From a bacterium (GTDB lineage: Bacteria > Patescibacteriota > Andersenbacteria > UBA10190): 10,345 bases of DNA. Below the pieces are notes generated by a model. That model did not search any database, was not told where the DNA came from, and saw only the letters and a list, made by a program, of their open reading frames with translations. The first letter of the stretch is position 1. Each line of letters begins with the position of its first letter. Below are positions 1 through 6,682 of this stretch, in pieces. The DNA lies in NCBI GenBank assembly GCA_002686445.1, contig NZCO01000045.1:1-10345 (forward strand), in the 5' to 3' direction. The translations under genes and the position numbers were made by a program.

Positions 1-1410
1 AACGACCCAGGAAACTTTCTCGACTTATGTCGCGGTGGCCATGCCGAAGATCCCAAGGCCTCCCTCAAACACTTTAAGCTACTGAAAGTAGCTGGCGCGT
101 ATTGGCGGGGGGATAAGGACAAAAAAATGTTGACCCGTATCTACGGAACGGCTTTTGCGACCGCCGAAGAGCTCGAAGAATATGTGCACTTACAAGAAGA
201 GGCCAAAAAGAGAGATCATCGCAAACTGGGCCAGCAACTAGATCTATTCACCTTCTCGCCGCTAGTTGGCGCCGGCCTACCCCTGTTCACTCCACGCGGC
301 ACGGCTATCCGCGATGAACTGTCGAAACTGCTGACTGAACTACAAGGGGTGGCCGGGTATGCCAAAACCGATATTCCGCACCTCGCAAAGCCAGAGCTGT
401 ATAAAACGAGCGGGCATTGGGACAAGTTTGGCGACAGCCTGTTTCACGTGAAGGGCAAAGGTGACGAGCCATTTGTCGTAAAGCCTATGAATTGTCCGCA
501 CCACACTCAGATCTTTGCCAGCCGATCACGCAGCTACCGAGACTTGCCGATTCGCTTCGCTGAGATCACCAAAGTGTACCGCGATGAGCAGGCTGGTGAG
601 CTGCTCGGTCTAGCACGAGTGCGAAGCATTACCCAAGATGATGCCCACGTTTTCTGTACGCCCGACCAGGTCGGTCAGGAAATCGCCACCGCCATGGGAA
701 TCATTCACGACTTTTATCAGCCATTTGATTTTGAGCTAACCGTTCGACTCTCACTGAGCGACAGTGCCAACCCCGATGCCTACTTGGGAACTCCAGAGAT
801 ATGGAAATCTGCTGAAAGCAGTCTGCGCGATGCCTTGAACGAACATGGTGTCGAATTTGTGGAAGAAGAAGGTGAAGCGGCCTTTTATGGACCAAAGATC
901 GATTATACGGCCACCGATTCACTGAAACGACGCTGGCAGTTAGCTACCGTGCAGCTTGATCTAAACATGCCTGAGCGATTCGAGCTCAAATACACTGATG
1001 GTGACGGCAACCCGCAAACACCTATCATGATCCACCGTGCTATCTCCGGCGCACAAGAAAGATTCATCGCCGTATTACTCGAGCACTATAACGGCCACTT
1101 ACCACTCTGGCTGTCCCCTACTCAGGTGATAGTGCTGCCTATTAGCGATGAGCAACTCCCCTACGCCCAGAGCGTGGCCGAGCAGTTTACGGCAGCGGGT
1201 GTGCGAGCCGAGGTAGACCAGCGAACCGAAAGCATTGGTAAGAAAATCCGCAATGCAGAATTAATGCGCCACCCGGTGATGTTAATTGTCGGCAAAAAAG
1301 AAGTAGACGCAGACACTGTAGCTGTTCGCGATCAGGACGGAGACCAGGGCAGTAAAAAAACAGCTACCGTAGTAGCCGATCTGGCGAAACAAATTGCGGA
1401 GCGTATCTAA
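1..1410 (+). CDS. thrS: Threonyl-tRNA synthetase, 5'-truncated by window edge
   Basis: This enzyme charges tRNA-Thr with threonine in the cytoplasm. The reading frame is open from base 1, so the start lies upstream; 469 residues are visible, against about 640 in full-length bacterial ThrRS. The first visible residues are the end of the editing domain (DLCRGGH, Cys codon 28-30 and His codon 40-42), followed by the family's AGAYWRGD...RIYGTAF linker. The class II catalytic core shows GLPLFTPRG and the three zinc ligands of the family: Cys in MNCPHH (493-495), His in DDAHVF (646-648) and His in MIHRA (1033-1035). The C-terminal anticodon-binding domain begins near LSPTQVIVLP. The editing motif reads CRGGH rather than the usual CRGPH, but keeps the Cys and His. 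The TAA stop overlaps the stop of the convergent minus-strand gene. Identity is certain; only the N-terminus is missing. Confidence 0.97.
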   Translation, partial: NDPGNFLDLCRGGHAEDPKASLKHFKLLKVAGAYWRGDKDKKMLTRIYGTAFATAEELEEYVHLQEEAKKRDHRKLGQQLDLFTFSPLVGAGLPLFTPRGTAIRDELSKLLTELQGVAGYAKTDIPHLAKPELYKTSGHWDKFGDSLFHVKGKGDEPFVVKPMNCPHHTQIFASRSRSYRDLPIRFAEITKVYRDEQAGELLGLARVRSITQDDAHVFCTPDQVGQEIATAMGIIHDFYQPFDFELTVRLSLSDSANPDAYLGTPEIWKSAESSLRDALNEHGVEFVEEEGEAAFYGPKIDYTATDSLKRRWQLATVQLDLNMPERFELKYTDGDGNPQTPIMIHRAISGAQERFIAVLLEHYNGHLPLWLSPTQVIVLPISDEQLPYAQSVAEQFTAAGVRAEVDQRTESIGKKIRNAELMRHPVMLIVGKKEVDADTVAVRDQDGDQGSKKTATVVADLAKQIAERI

Positions 1411-2039
1411 GTACTAGCTGACTGATCAGCAAGCATTCGATAAGCCGCTGCGGTAGCGACCAGCGCAATTGGGATAGTGACAAGCATGCCAACCCCCAGC
1501 GCCAAGACACCGAGAATGTTGATCACGTAGATAACAATATAGAAGCCCACTAACCGCCATTTGAAACCCTGCGTAATCTTGTCGCTGAACCTTAGGGCCT
1601 CTCCCCAGCTCAAGTTCCGATCAACTACGGCGTACGGGAAAAGATGAAATCTTAGCGCGAGCCATATACCAGGGACGACGAACAACAATAGTCCAATGGC
1701 AACCACTACCACGTAGACAATAACCGCAGCCGCGTAACTGCCCAGTTTTCGATACTCAGAAAACAGCATGCTCATGGCAGGCTTTTGGTCAGCGAGAACG
1801 GTTAAAGCAATTTTGATTGCGCCCAGCGCCATCACCCACTGAATTGCCGCCGCCACGAGTGCAGCAATAAGCGTAATCATTCCCGGACGAGGCAACGCAT
1901 TAACTGCCTCAACGACCAACTGAAACGCAATCGATACCACCATCAGGATGACGATCATGCCCACGAAAAACAGGAAGTGCTTAGTGGTTCCGCGCCACCC
2001 CATCTTAACTGCCTCACTAACTGAAAACTGCTGTGCCAT
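1407..2039 (-). CDS. Multi-spanning membrane protein, DUF975/YciC-like
   Basis: This is a 210-residue integral membrane protein of unknown function. Hydrophobic stretches lie at about residues 23-43, 54-80, 98-125 and 158-200, giving probably five or six membrane segments. The VVPGIWLALR...PYAVVD...GEALRFS pattern after the third hydrophobic block resembles the PGI-x-L-x-x-R...EA-x-x-S signature of DUF975/YciC/glycerophosphodiester-phosphodiesterase membrane-domain proteins. I infer membership only from that pattern. The ATG at 2039 is preferred over an in-frame TTG at 2057. No Shine-Dalgarno is visible for either, and a TGG-CATACT extended -10 box ends 6 bp before the ATG, which would make the TTG untranscribed. 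It lies 42 bp downstream of the anchored coiled-coil gene on the same strand and may be co-transcribed with it. Its TAG stop (1407-1409) overlaps the thrS TAA stop. Confidence 0.85.
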   Translation of the reverse strand: MAQQFSVSEAVKMGWRGTTKHFLFFVGMIVILMVVSIAFQLVVEAVNALPRPGMITLIAALVAAAIQWVMALGAIKIALTVLADQKPAMSMLFSEYRKLGSYAAAVIVYVVVVAIGLLLFVVPGIWLALRFHLFPYAVVDRNLSWGEALRFSDKITQGFKWRLVGFYIVIYVINILGVLALGVGMLVTIPIALVATAAAYRMLADQSAST

Positions 2040-2045
2040 GCGTGT

Positions 2046-2054
2046 AGTATGCCA
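2046..2054 (-). promoter_or_regulatory. Extended -10 promoter box for the membrane protein gene
   Basis: On the minus strand TG (2054-2053), one base, then CATACT (2051-2046) is followed by exactly six bases and the ATG at 2039. Sigma-70 polymerase starts about 6-7 bases after the -10 box, so the transcript should begin at or next to the A of the ATG. No convincing -35 hexamer is seen; the TG extension can substitute for it. The assignment is inferred from sequence alone. Confidence 0.5.
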
Positions 2055-2081
2055 CAAAAGTAGCCTGCGCTTGGGCTGTCG

Positions 2082-2732
2082 CTAAAAATCTAGTGGGATA
2101 GCAGTGGCTTCTACCTCCTGCTGCAACGCTCCCGATTCGGTCGGCTCCGCCTCGCTGACTTGCGCATCAACCTCTTCTGTTTCGTCCGCGTCAGCCACAA
2201 AACCACCAATGCGGTCGCTGAGCGCGTCGGTTGTCTCGCTAAATCGCTCCTGCAGTGCCTCTGCTTCCGCTTGTAGCTCTTTGAGCTTAGTAAGAGCTCC
2301 AGCGGCAGACGCTAGGGCACCCTCTGCATCCTCACGCGCTTCGGCAATAGCATCGACGTCAGCACTTGCAATGATATCGCTGGCGCGCTCAATGCTGGCC
2401 AAGAGTAGATCCGCCTGGGGCAACACAGAAGCAGCATCACCCGGCTCATCAGCTATAAGCTCGAGCAAGCGATCGGCGTCACTAGTAATATATCCCGTGG
2501 CGACAGTCAATTTTTGGTGATCGTCCTTAATGATCCATTGCTCCCCCGATCGCTTCAGCGCTGTTAACCAGACGCGAGCGCTTTCTCCTGCCCCAGCATT
2601 GCCAAACATCCCGGCTACCCGCTGTGGTAGTCCAGATGCTGCATCGGCGTGAAATCGAATCTCAAGCACACCACTGCCCATTAGACCGACAATGATGAGG
2701 GCGAGCACAATCCACTTAAGGAAACCGAACAT
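2082..2732 (-). CDS. Membrane-anchored coiled-coil protein, unknown family
   Basis: I do not recognise this 216-residue protein. An N-terminal hydrophobic helix (about residues 7-24, preceded by one Lys) looks like an uncleaved signal anchor, so the bulk is probably outside the cytoplasm. Residues about 52-85 form a small polar region (WLTALKRSGEQW...) with possible beta strands. Residues about 120-175 are Ala/Glu/Leu-rich with heptad-like spacing and probably form a coiled coil. Residues 178-208 are a strongly acidic, probably disordered tail. The ATG at 2732 is the only sensible start; there is no Shine-Dalgarno, but a TACTAT box ends six bases upstream. It is divergent from miaA, sharing a 47-bp promoter region, and is followed after 42 bp by the multi-spanning membrane protein. 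A role in the envelope is an inference from topology. An opposite-strand serine-rich open frame inside it is a shadow. Confidence 0.8.
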   Translation of the reverse strand: MFGFLKWIVLALIIVGLMGSGVLEIRFHADAASGLPQRVAGMFGNAGAGESARVWLTALKRSGEQWIIKDDHQKLTVATGYITSDADRLLELIADEPGDAASVLPQADLLLASIERASDIIASADVDAIAEAREDAEGALASAAGALTKLKELQAEAEALQERFSETTDALSDRIGGFVADADETEEVDAQVSEAEPTESGALQQEVEATAIPLDF

Positions 2733-2738
2733 AGATAA

Positions 2739-2744
2739 ATAGTA
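2739..2744 (-). promoter_or_regulatory. Candidate -10 box (TACTAT) for the coiled-coil protein gene
   Basis: TACTAT on the minus strand (2744-2739) fits TAnnnT and lies six bases before the ATG at 2732, predicting a leaderless mRNA. There is no TG extension and no recognisable -35 hexamer, so support comes mainly from the spacing shared with other genes in the window. Confidence 0.35.
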
Positions 2745-2746
2745 TC

Positions 2747-2774
2747 TCGTATTACCTAGATCGTATATCGTATA
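2747..2774. repeat. TCGTAT repeats in the divergent promoter region
   Basis: TCGTAT occurs at 2747-2752, 2761-2766 and 2768-2773, with start-to-start spacing of 14 and 7 bases. The last two copies form a perfect tandem heptamer, TCGTATA TCGTATA (2761-2774). The repeats sit between the candidate promoters of miaA and the divergent coiled-coil gene and could be an operator or simply AT-rich promoter sequence. Nothing in the window identifies a binding protein. Confidence 0.4.
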
Positions 2775-2779
2775 GAGTA

Positions 2780-3709
2780 ATGAACGATCAAGAGAAAAAA
2801 CCGACCGTAATCGCGATTATTGGACCAACGGCCTGCGGTAAAACAGAGGCCTCGTTAAGTATGGCCAGACAGCATAACGGCGCTGTCGTCTCAGCTGATT
2901 CGCGGCAGGTGTATGTTGGCATGAACGTCGGGACTGCTAAGCCAGCGGCGCTTAACGGCACGCTGCACGACGAACTGACTGCTGACCCGATTGCCGGGAT
3001 CGATCACTACTTATTCAATATTCGCGAGCCAAATGACGAGCTCACCTTGGCCGACTGGCGAGAGGCAGCTTATGCGGCGATCGAGCAAATCATCAGACAA
3101 AACCAATTGCCGATCATAGCGGGCGGCACCATGTTGTACACGGACAGTATAGTAAAGAATTACACACTACCCGCCGTACCTGCTGACCAGGAGTTTCGCA
3201 CTCGCAAGCACCTAGAAACTGCCGAAGCGCTGTACCAAGAACTGACCACGGCTGATCCTGACGCTAAGGAGTTTATCGAGCCTGCCAACAAGCGACGCAT
3301 CATCCGTGCATTAGAGGTGATAGCAGCAACTGGGCAGCCGTTTTCTGCCCAGCGCAAGCAGCAGCCAGCGCGCTATGACGTGGCGGTGCATGGTGTATTC
3401 CCCGGCTGGAGCATCCTTGAGTCGCGGATTCGCCATCGCGTTACTACCATGCTCGACCAGGGGTTATTGGCTGAGGTCCAAGCGCTGATCGATAAACACG
3501 GAGCTACACTACCGCTACTGCAGACAATTAATTATGCGCACGCCGTTCAAATTATTAACGGCGAGCTCGATGCCAAAGCTGCGCCCGCAGAGATGGTACA
3601 AGCCAATCTGCGCTACGCTCGCCGCCAAATGAAATGGTGGAAGCGATATTCTGACATCTCCTGGCACAACACAGCCAGCGACCTTAGTAACTCCGTAACG
3701 GCTGTATAA
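2780..3709 (+). CDS. miaA: tRNA dimethylallyltransferase MiaA
   Basis: This enzyme transfers a dimethylallyl group to N6 of adenosine 37 in tRNAs reading UNN codons, the first step to i6A/ms2i6A. The 309 residues match the family's usual length of about 300-316. Visible motifs are the P-loop GPTACGKT (residues 15-22), DSRQVY (40-45, with the Asp that contacts the tRNA base in characterised homologues), GTAKP, an altered GGTMLYTDS in place of the common GGTGLY, NKRRIIRALEV, and a C-terminal LRYARRQMKWWKR similar to the family's YAKRQ-x-x-W-x-R. The P-loop has Cys where Ser is usual. No clear Shine-Dalgarno precedes the ATG; AT-rich promoter-like sequence (for example TATCGT, 2766-2771) ends eight bases before it, so the mRNA leader is probably very short. 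It converges on gatB with 23 bp between the genes. Confidence 0.95.
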   Translation: MNDQEKKPTVIAIIGPTACGKTEASLSMARQHNGAVVSADSRQVYVGMNVGTAKPAALNGTLHDELTADPIAGIDHYLFNIREPNDELTLADWREAAYAAIEQIIRQNQLPIIAGGTMLYTDSIVKNYTLPAVPADQEFRTRKHLETAEALYQELTTADPDAKEFIEPANKRRIIRALEVIAATGQPFSAQRKQQPARYDVAVHGVFPGWSILESRIRHRVTTMLDQGLLAEVQALIDKHGATLPLLQTINYAHAVQIINGELDAKAAPAEMVQANLRYARRQMKWWKRYSDISWHNTASDLSNSVTAV

Positions 3710-3732
3710 GCCTTCGCAACGCCAACTAACTG

Positions 3733-5211
3733 CTAGTCGTTGATCAGCTGCTGTATTAGCTTGATAGCTTCCCCGGGATTCGCGGCGCCTTTCGTTCGCG
3801 CCATGACTTGGCCCAGCAAATACTGAATGGCACTCTCCTTCCCTGCTTTCACTTTCTCCACTACCTCAGGATTAGCGTCGATAACGTCCTGAACATGTTT
3901 GGTAAGCTCATCATCCCCGCTTACCTGAGCTAGGCCCAGGTTATCGATAATGTGATCAGGATCGCCGCCAGTTTCTTGCATCTGCGCCACCACTTGGCCC
4001 ACAGCGCTTTGGTTAACGACACCTTTAAATACGAGGACTACCAGCTCGGCGAAGTTAGCCGCGGATACTTTCCACTCGTCGACAGGCACGCCGTCTGTAA
4101 CCTGGCGCACCTCACGCAGGATCATGTTGCCAGCCTTTTTGACCAACTTCTTCACCTCCGTGGCTGTAATACCGACTTCATCCTGATCGAGCTGCTCTAT
4201 CTCCGAAACCGTATTTTCAAAGAAGCCAGCCAGGTCCGGGTTGTCCACCAGCAACTGAGCCTGTTGGTCATTAATACCGTATTGCCGCATCAGTCGAGTC
4301 CGATGTTGTAGCGGCAGCTCCGGTAGTCCGGCGCGGGCTGCCGCCAACTGCTGCTTACTAAAGGAAAACGATGGAATGTCAGGCTCAGGAAAGTACCGAT
4401 AGTCGGCAACTTCTTCCTTAGTGCGCTGCGCAATCGTGGTCCCGGTCTTGGCGTCGTATCCGCGGGTTGACTGCTCCTGGGGCGGGCCGCTCGCCTCCCA
4501 TAGCTTGGTTTGTCGTTCAATCTCATACTCAAGCCCTTTGGCCACGAAGCGAAAGGAGTTTATGTTCTTGATTTCCGTCTTAGGATGCAAATGTGTAGAG
4601 CTGGGCTCCCGCAACGAAATGTTCGCGTCACATCGCATCTGACCTTTTTCCATGTCGGCGTCTGAGATCCCAAGTGCGCGCATGATGCGCTGTAGCTCCT
4701 GTAAGAAAACCTTGGCGGCTTCCGGGGACCGCAAGTCTGGCTTGGTAACGATCTCCATCAGCGGCGTCCCTGCTCGGTTGTAATCGATTAACGTATAGCT
4801 GCTATCCTCGCTGTGCGTGTTCTTAGCAGCGTCTTCTTCTAGATGAATACGTTCGATCTCGACCCGCACCCGCTCTCCTCCAACAATAATGTCGAGGCCT
4901 CCCTCACCGCAGAAGGGCTGATCCAACTGACTGATTTGATAGGCCTTGGGCAGATCAGGATAAAAATAGCTTTTGCGATCGAACTTACTGTCAGCGGCTA
5001 GCTCGCAGTTAAGCGCCGCGCCTGCTCGTTGTGTCCACTCGATGGCCGTCCCATTCGGCACCGGCAACGTCCCAGGGTATCCCATACATATCGGACACAC
5101 CGCACTATTTGGCTCAACAGTGCCAAATATATTCGCACACGAGCAAAACATTTTGCTCGCAGTTTTAAGCTGCACGTGTATTTCCAGACCGATAACTGCT
5201 TCAAGTTCCAT
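3733..5211 (-). CDS. gatB: Aspartyl/glutamyl-tRNA amidotransferase subunit B
   Basis: GatB is the kinase and tRNA-binding subunit of GatCAB, which converts Glu-tRNA-Gln (and Asp-tRNA-Asn) to the amidated form. The protein has 492 residues, close to the usual 475-490. The N-terminus reads VIGLEIHVQLKT, then Cys23, Cys25, Cys39 and Cys42 in the CxC...CxxC arrangement typical of the family and proposed to bind zinc. KSYFYPDLPKAYQISQ follows in the cradle domain, and the C-terminal YqeY-like tail ends with LLGQVMARTKGAANP. The ATG at 5211 is chosen over an upstream in-frame GTG (5244) because homologues begin just before VIGLE and an extended -10 box lies six bases upstream, within the longer frame. 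Subunits A and C are not in the window. It follows maf by 47 bp on the same strand and could also be reached by read-through. Confidence 0.97.
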   Translation of the reverse strand: MELEAVIGLEIHVQLKTASKMFCSCANIFGTVEPNSAVCPICMGYPGTLPVPNGTAIEWTQRAGAALNCELAADSKFDRKSYFYPDLPKAYQISQLDQPFCGEGGLDIIVGGERVRVEIERIHLEEDAAKNTHSEDSSYTLIDYNRAGTPLMEIVTKPDLRSPEAAKVFLQELQRIMRALGISDADMEKGQMRCDANISLREPSSTHLHPKTEIKNINSFRFVAKGLEYEIERQTKLWEASGPPQEQSTRGYDAKTGTTIAQRTKEEVADYRYFPEPDIPSFSFSKQQLAAARAGLPELPLQHRTRLMRQYGINDQQAQLLVDNPDLAGFFENTVSEIEQLDQDEVGITATEVKKLVKKAGNMILREVRQVTDGVPVDEWKVSAANFAELVVLVFKGVVNQSAVGQVVAQMQETGGDPDHIIDNLGLAQVSGDDELTKHVQDVIDANPEVVEKVKAGKESAIQYLLGQVMARTKGAANPGEAIKLIQQLIND

Positions 5212-5217
5212 AGGGTA

Positions 5218-5226
5218 ACTGTAGCA
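5218..5226 (-). promoter_or_regulatory. Extended -10 promoter box for gatB (TGC-TACAGT)
   Basis: On the minus strand TGC (5226-5224) is joined to TACAGT (5223-5218), followed by six bases and the ATG at 5211. The TGn-TAnnnT form is a good extended -10 element, and the spacing predicts transcription starting at the initiation codon. No Shine-Dalgarno is present upstream of that ATG, which agrees with leaderless initiation. No clear -35 box is visible. Confidence 0.55.
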
Positions 5227-5258
5227 GAATATACGTTTACCCACTTAAGCGGCAAGAT

Positions 5259-5864
5259 CTAATAAAGCCAGTCGCCGATTTTGACCTCTACCTGCCCTGC
5301 CAATTGATTCAGTAACACAACAGACATCCCGATAATCCCGTAGTAGTCTCCCTCGATTCGCTCCACCAGTAGAGCACCTTTACCTTGGATACCATACGCA
5401 CCCGCCTTATCCAGGGGCTCACCGCTAGCGACATAGCCAGCTATCTCTTCTTCCGACAGGTCGCGAAATTTTACCTTGGTGACCACAAAGCCGGTTGCTT
5501 CTGCACCCGTGGCAGTATTGATCACCGTCATCCCGTTATAGATCGAGTGCCACCTGCCACCTAGGCGCTCAAGCATAGCGGTTGCACCCGCCTCCCCCTC
5601 GGGCTTACCCAGTCGCTCGTCGTCTATGACCACGAGATTATCAGAACCAATGACTAAGGCTGCCTCTTGCGCGCTAGCTACTGCTCGAGCTTTGGCTTGA
5701 GCCAGCGCTTGCACGAGCTCTTCTGTCGAAGATCGCTCCACTGACGCTTCATCAAAATCGCTGGTTACCACCGTAAAGGCCAACCCAATGTTCTCCAAAA
5801 TACCGCGCCGGCCAGTTGACCCTGATGCAAGCACGATCTTGTCTACGCTAGTTACGGTAGTCAT
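5259..5864 (-). CDS. maf: Maf-family nucleoside triphosphate pyrophosphatase
   Basis: Maf proteins hydrolyse non-canonical or selected nucleoside triphosphates to monophosphates and pyrophosphate. The 201-residue protein has the usual length of about 190-210. Visible motifs are the N-terminal IVLASGSTGRRGIL, VIGSDNLVV (residues 71-79, Asp75 in the position of the family's catalytic acid, usually GADT), LGKP (Lys87), ML-x-x-LGGR-x-H, and the C-terminal AGAYGIQGKGALLVERIEG. The phosphate-binding motif is unusual: SxSPRR has become SGSTGR, losing the Pro and one conserved Arg. Substrate subgroup (dTTP/UTP or m7GTP) cannot be assigned. The ATG at 5864 is preferred to that at 5879, because the upstream ATG lies inside a strong extended -10 box. 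gatB follows 47 bp downstream. Confidence 0.92.
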   Translation of the reverse strand: MTTVTSVDKIVLASGSTGRRGILENIGLAFTVVTSDFDEASVERSSTEELVQALAQAKARAVASAQEAALVIGSDNLVVIDDERLGKPEGEAGATAMLERLGGRWHSIYNGMTVINTATGAEATGFVVTKVKFRDLSEEEIAGYVASGEPLDKAGAYGIQGKGALLVERIEGDYYGIIGMSVVLLNQLAGQVEVKIGDWLY

Positions 5865-5874
5865 CTTACGAACC

Positions 5875-5883
5875 AGCATAGCA
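5875..5883 (-). promoter_or_regulatory. Extended -10 promoter box for maf (TGC-TATGCT)
   Basis: On the minus strand TGC (5883-5881) is followed by TATGCT (5880-5875), four of six matches to TATAAT plus the TG extension. Ten bases separate it from the ATG at 5864, predicting a leader of only about three or four bases. No Shine-Dalgarno is visible. Confidence 0.5.
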
Positions 5884-5934
5884 TCGTGATCGCACGCCTT
5901 GCCACTAACCTAGACGGGCCAGCTGGCGCAGCCC

Positions 5935-5963
5935 TTGACTTGCAGGATCCGAGAGGTCACGCT
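5935..5963 (+). promoter_or_regulatory. Weak candidate promoter for the 5981 gene
   Basis: TTGACT (5935-5940) is five of six matches to the -35 consensus. Seventeen bases later CACGCT (5958-5963) has only the key A and T of a -10 box. GGAAGAGAG (5969-5977) before the ATG at 5981 could act as a purine-rich ribosome site. The -10 element is poor, so this is tentative. Confidence 0.25.
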
Positions 5964-5980
5964 GGTGAGGAAGAGAGTCG

Positions 5981-6598
5981 ATGATTGAAAAAGCTCCACC
6001 GATAACAAGTCTGGAGGCTGAGCGCGAGCCGCGCGTTGTTGCTATGACGGACTTTGACGCCGGTCTGCTAGGAGAATGTATTGATGCATCCAAAAAATTC
6101 GGCCGCAACCAGAGCGAAAGTCGGCTCGCCGGACAGGTGCTGGAACAGTTCGTAGCAGCAGAGATAAACCCTCTTGATATGAAGGCCGAACACCGCTGGC
6201 AGTCTCAGAGCCCTGCCAGGGAGCGCAGTCTAAATCTAACAAGCGAGCAGTGGAGTTTCGTCGAAAGCACCCTGGCTAGCAATATACAGACGCAAGTAGT
6301 GGAGAAAGTGAACCCGGTAACCGAGCAGCATGATAGAGTATTGGGTGACCTTTCCGAGACTGGTCCGGAGCTTATGGGTGGTCACAAGGTTGGTGAGCTG
6401 CTACTGAGGCTAGACGCCGTGCCGCCAGATGATATGCATACTCGTAGCCTAAACATCGACGCGAGTAATGAGGCAGCGATTCGCATGTCCCGCCAAGAGG
6501 GAGACTTGAGTGCCGAGAAGTACACGGACGTGACACTCCTAGGAGTAAGTCGACTCACTACTATTCTGGACAACATCTCGGCCGCGGCGCCGGAATAG
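5981..6598 (+). CDS. Acidic protein of unknown function
   Basis: I do not recognise this 205-residue protein. It has no hydrophobic segment or signal peptide and looks cytoplasmic, acidic and largely helical. Visible stretches include a polar N-terminus, a possible helical block at about residues 45-62, LNLTSEQWSFVESTLASN (85-101), a Gly-containing turn at 133-138 and a C-terminal SRLTTILDNISAAAPE. No catalytic motif stands out. The start has a purine-rich GGAAGAGAG four to twelve bases upstream, so initiation may use a ribosome site, unlike several neighbours. It is divergent from maf (116 bp apart) and 84 bp upstream of dcd, which has its own promoter. Overlapping minus-strand frames are shorter or run into dcd antisense, so this frame is the likeliest coding one, but with no family match it could still be spurious. 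Confidence 0.6.
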   Translation: MIEKAPPITSLEAEREPRVVAMTDFDAGLLGECIDASKKFGRNQSESRLAGQVLEQFVAAEINPLDMKAEHRWQSQSPARERSLNLTSEQWSFVESTLASNIQTQVVEKVNPVTEQHDRVLGDLSETGPELMGGHKVGELLLRLDAVPPDDMHTRSLNIDASNEAAIRMSRQEGDLSAEKYTDVTLLGVSRLTTILDNISAAAPE

Positions 6599-6647
6599 GG
6601 CGGCACCGAACAAACAACCCTGGACGGCCCCTCACCGTTTGTAATAC

Positions 6648-6676
6648 TTGTCACCGAGCTACTCGTAGTGAATACT
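6648..6676 (+). promoter_or_regulatory. Promoter of dcd with leaderless geometry
   Basis: TTGTCA (6648-6653) matches the -35 consensus at five of six positions. A 17-base spacer is followed by AATACT (6671-6676), four of six matches to TATAAT. Exactly six bases then separate the -10 box from ATG 6683, predicting transcription to start at the initiation codon. This is the best two-box promoter in the window. Confidence 0.6.
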
Positions 6677-6682
6677 AGGTGG

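Noticed and set aside
2104..2520. Plus-strand open frame of 138 codons opposite the coiled-coil gene
   Set aside because: Ser/Ala-rich translation is the expected antisense product of a Glu/Ala/Leu-rich coding region.
3710..3732. Terminator between miaA and gatB
   Set aside because: Only 23 bases, with no inverted repeat or T-run.
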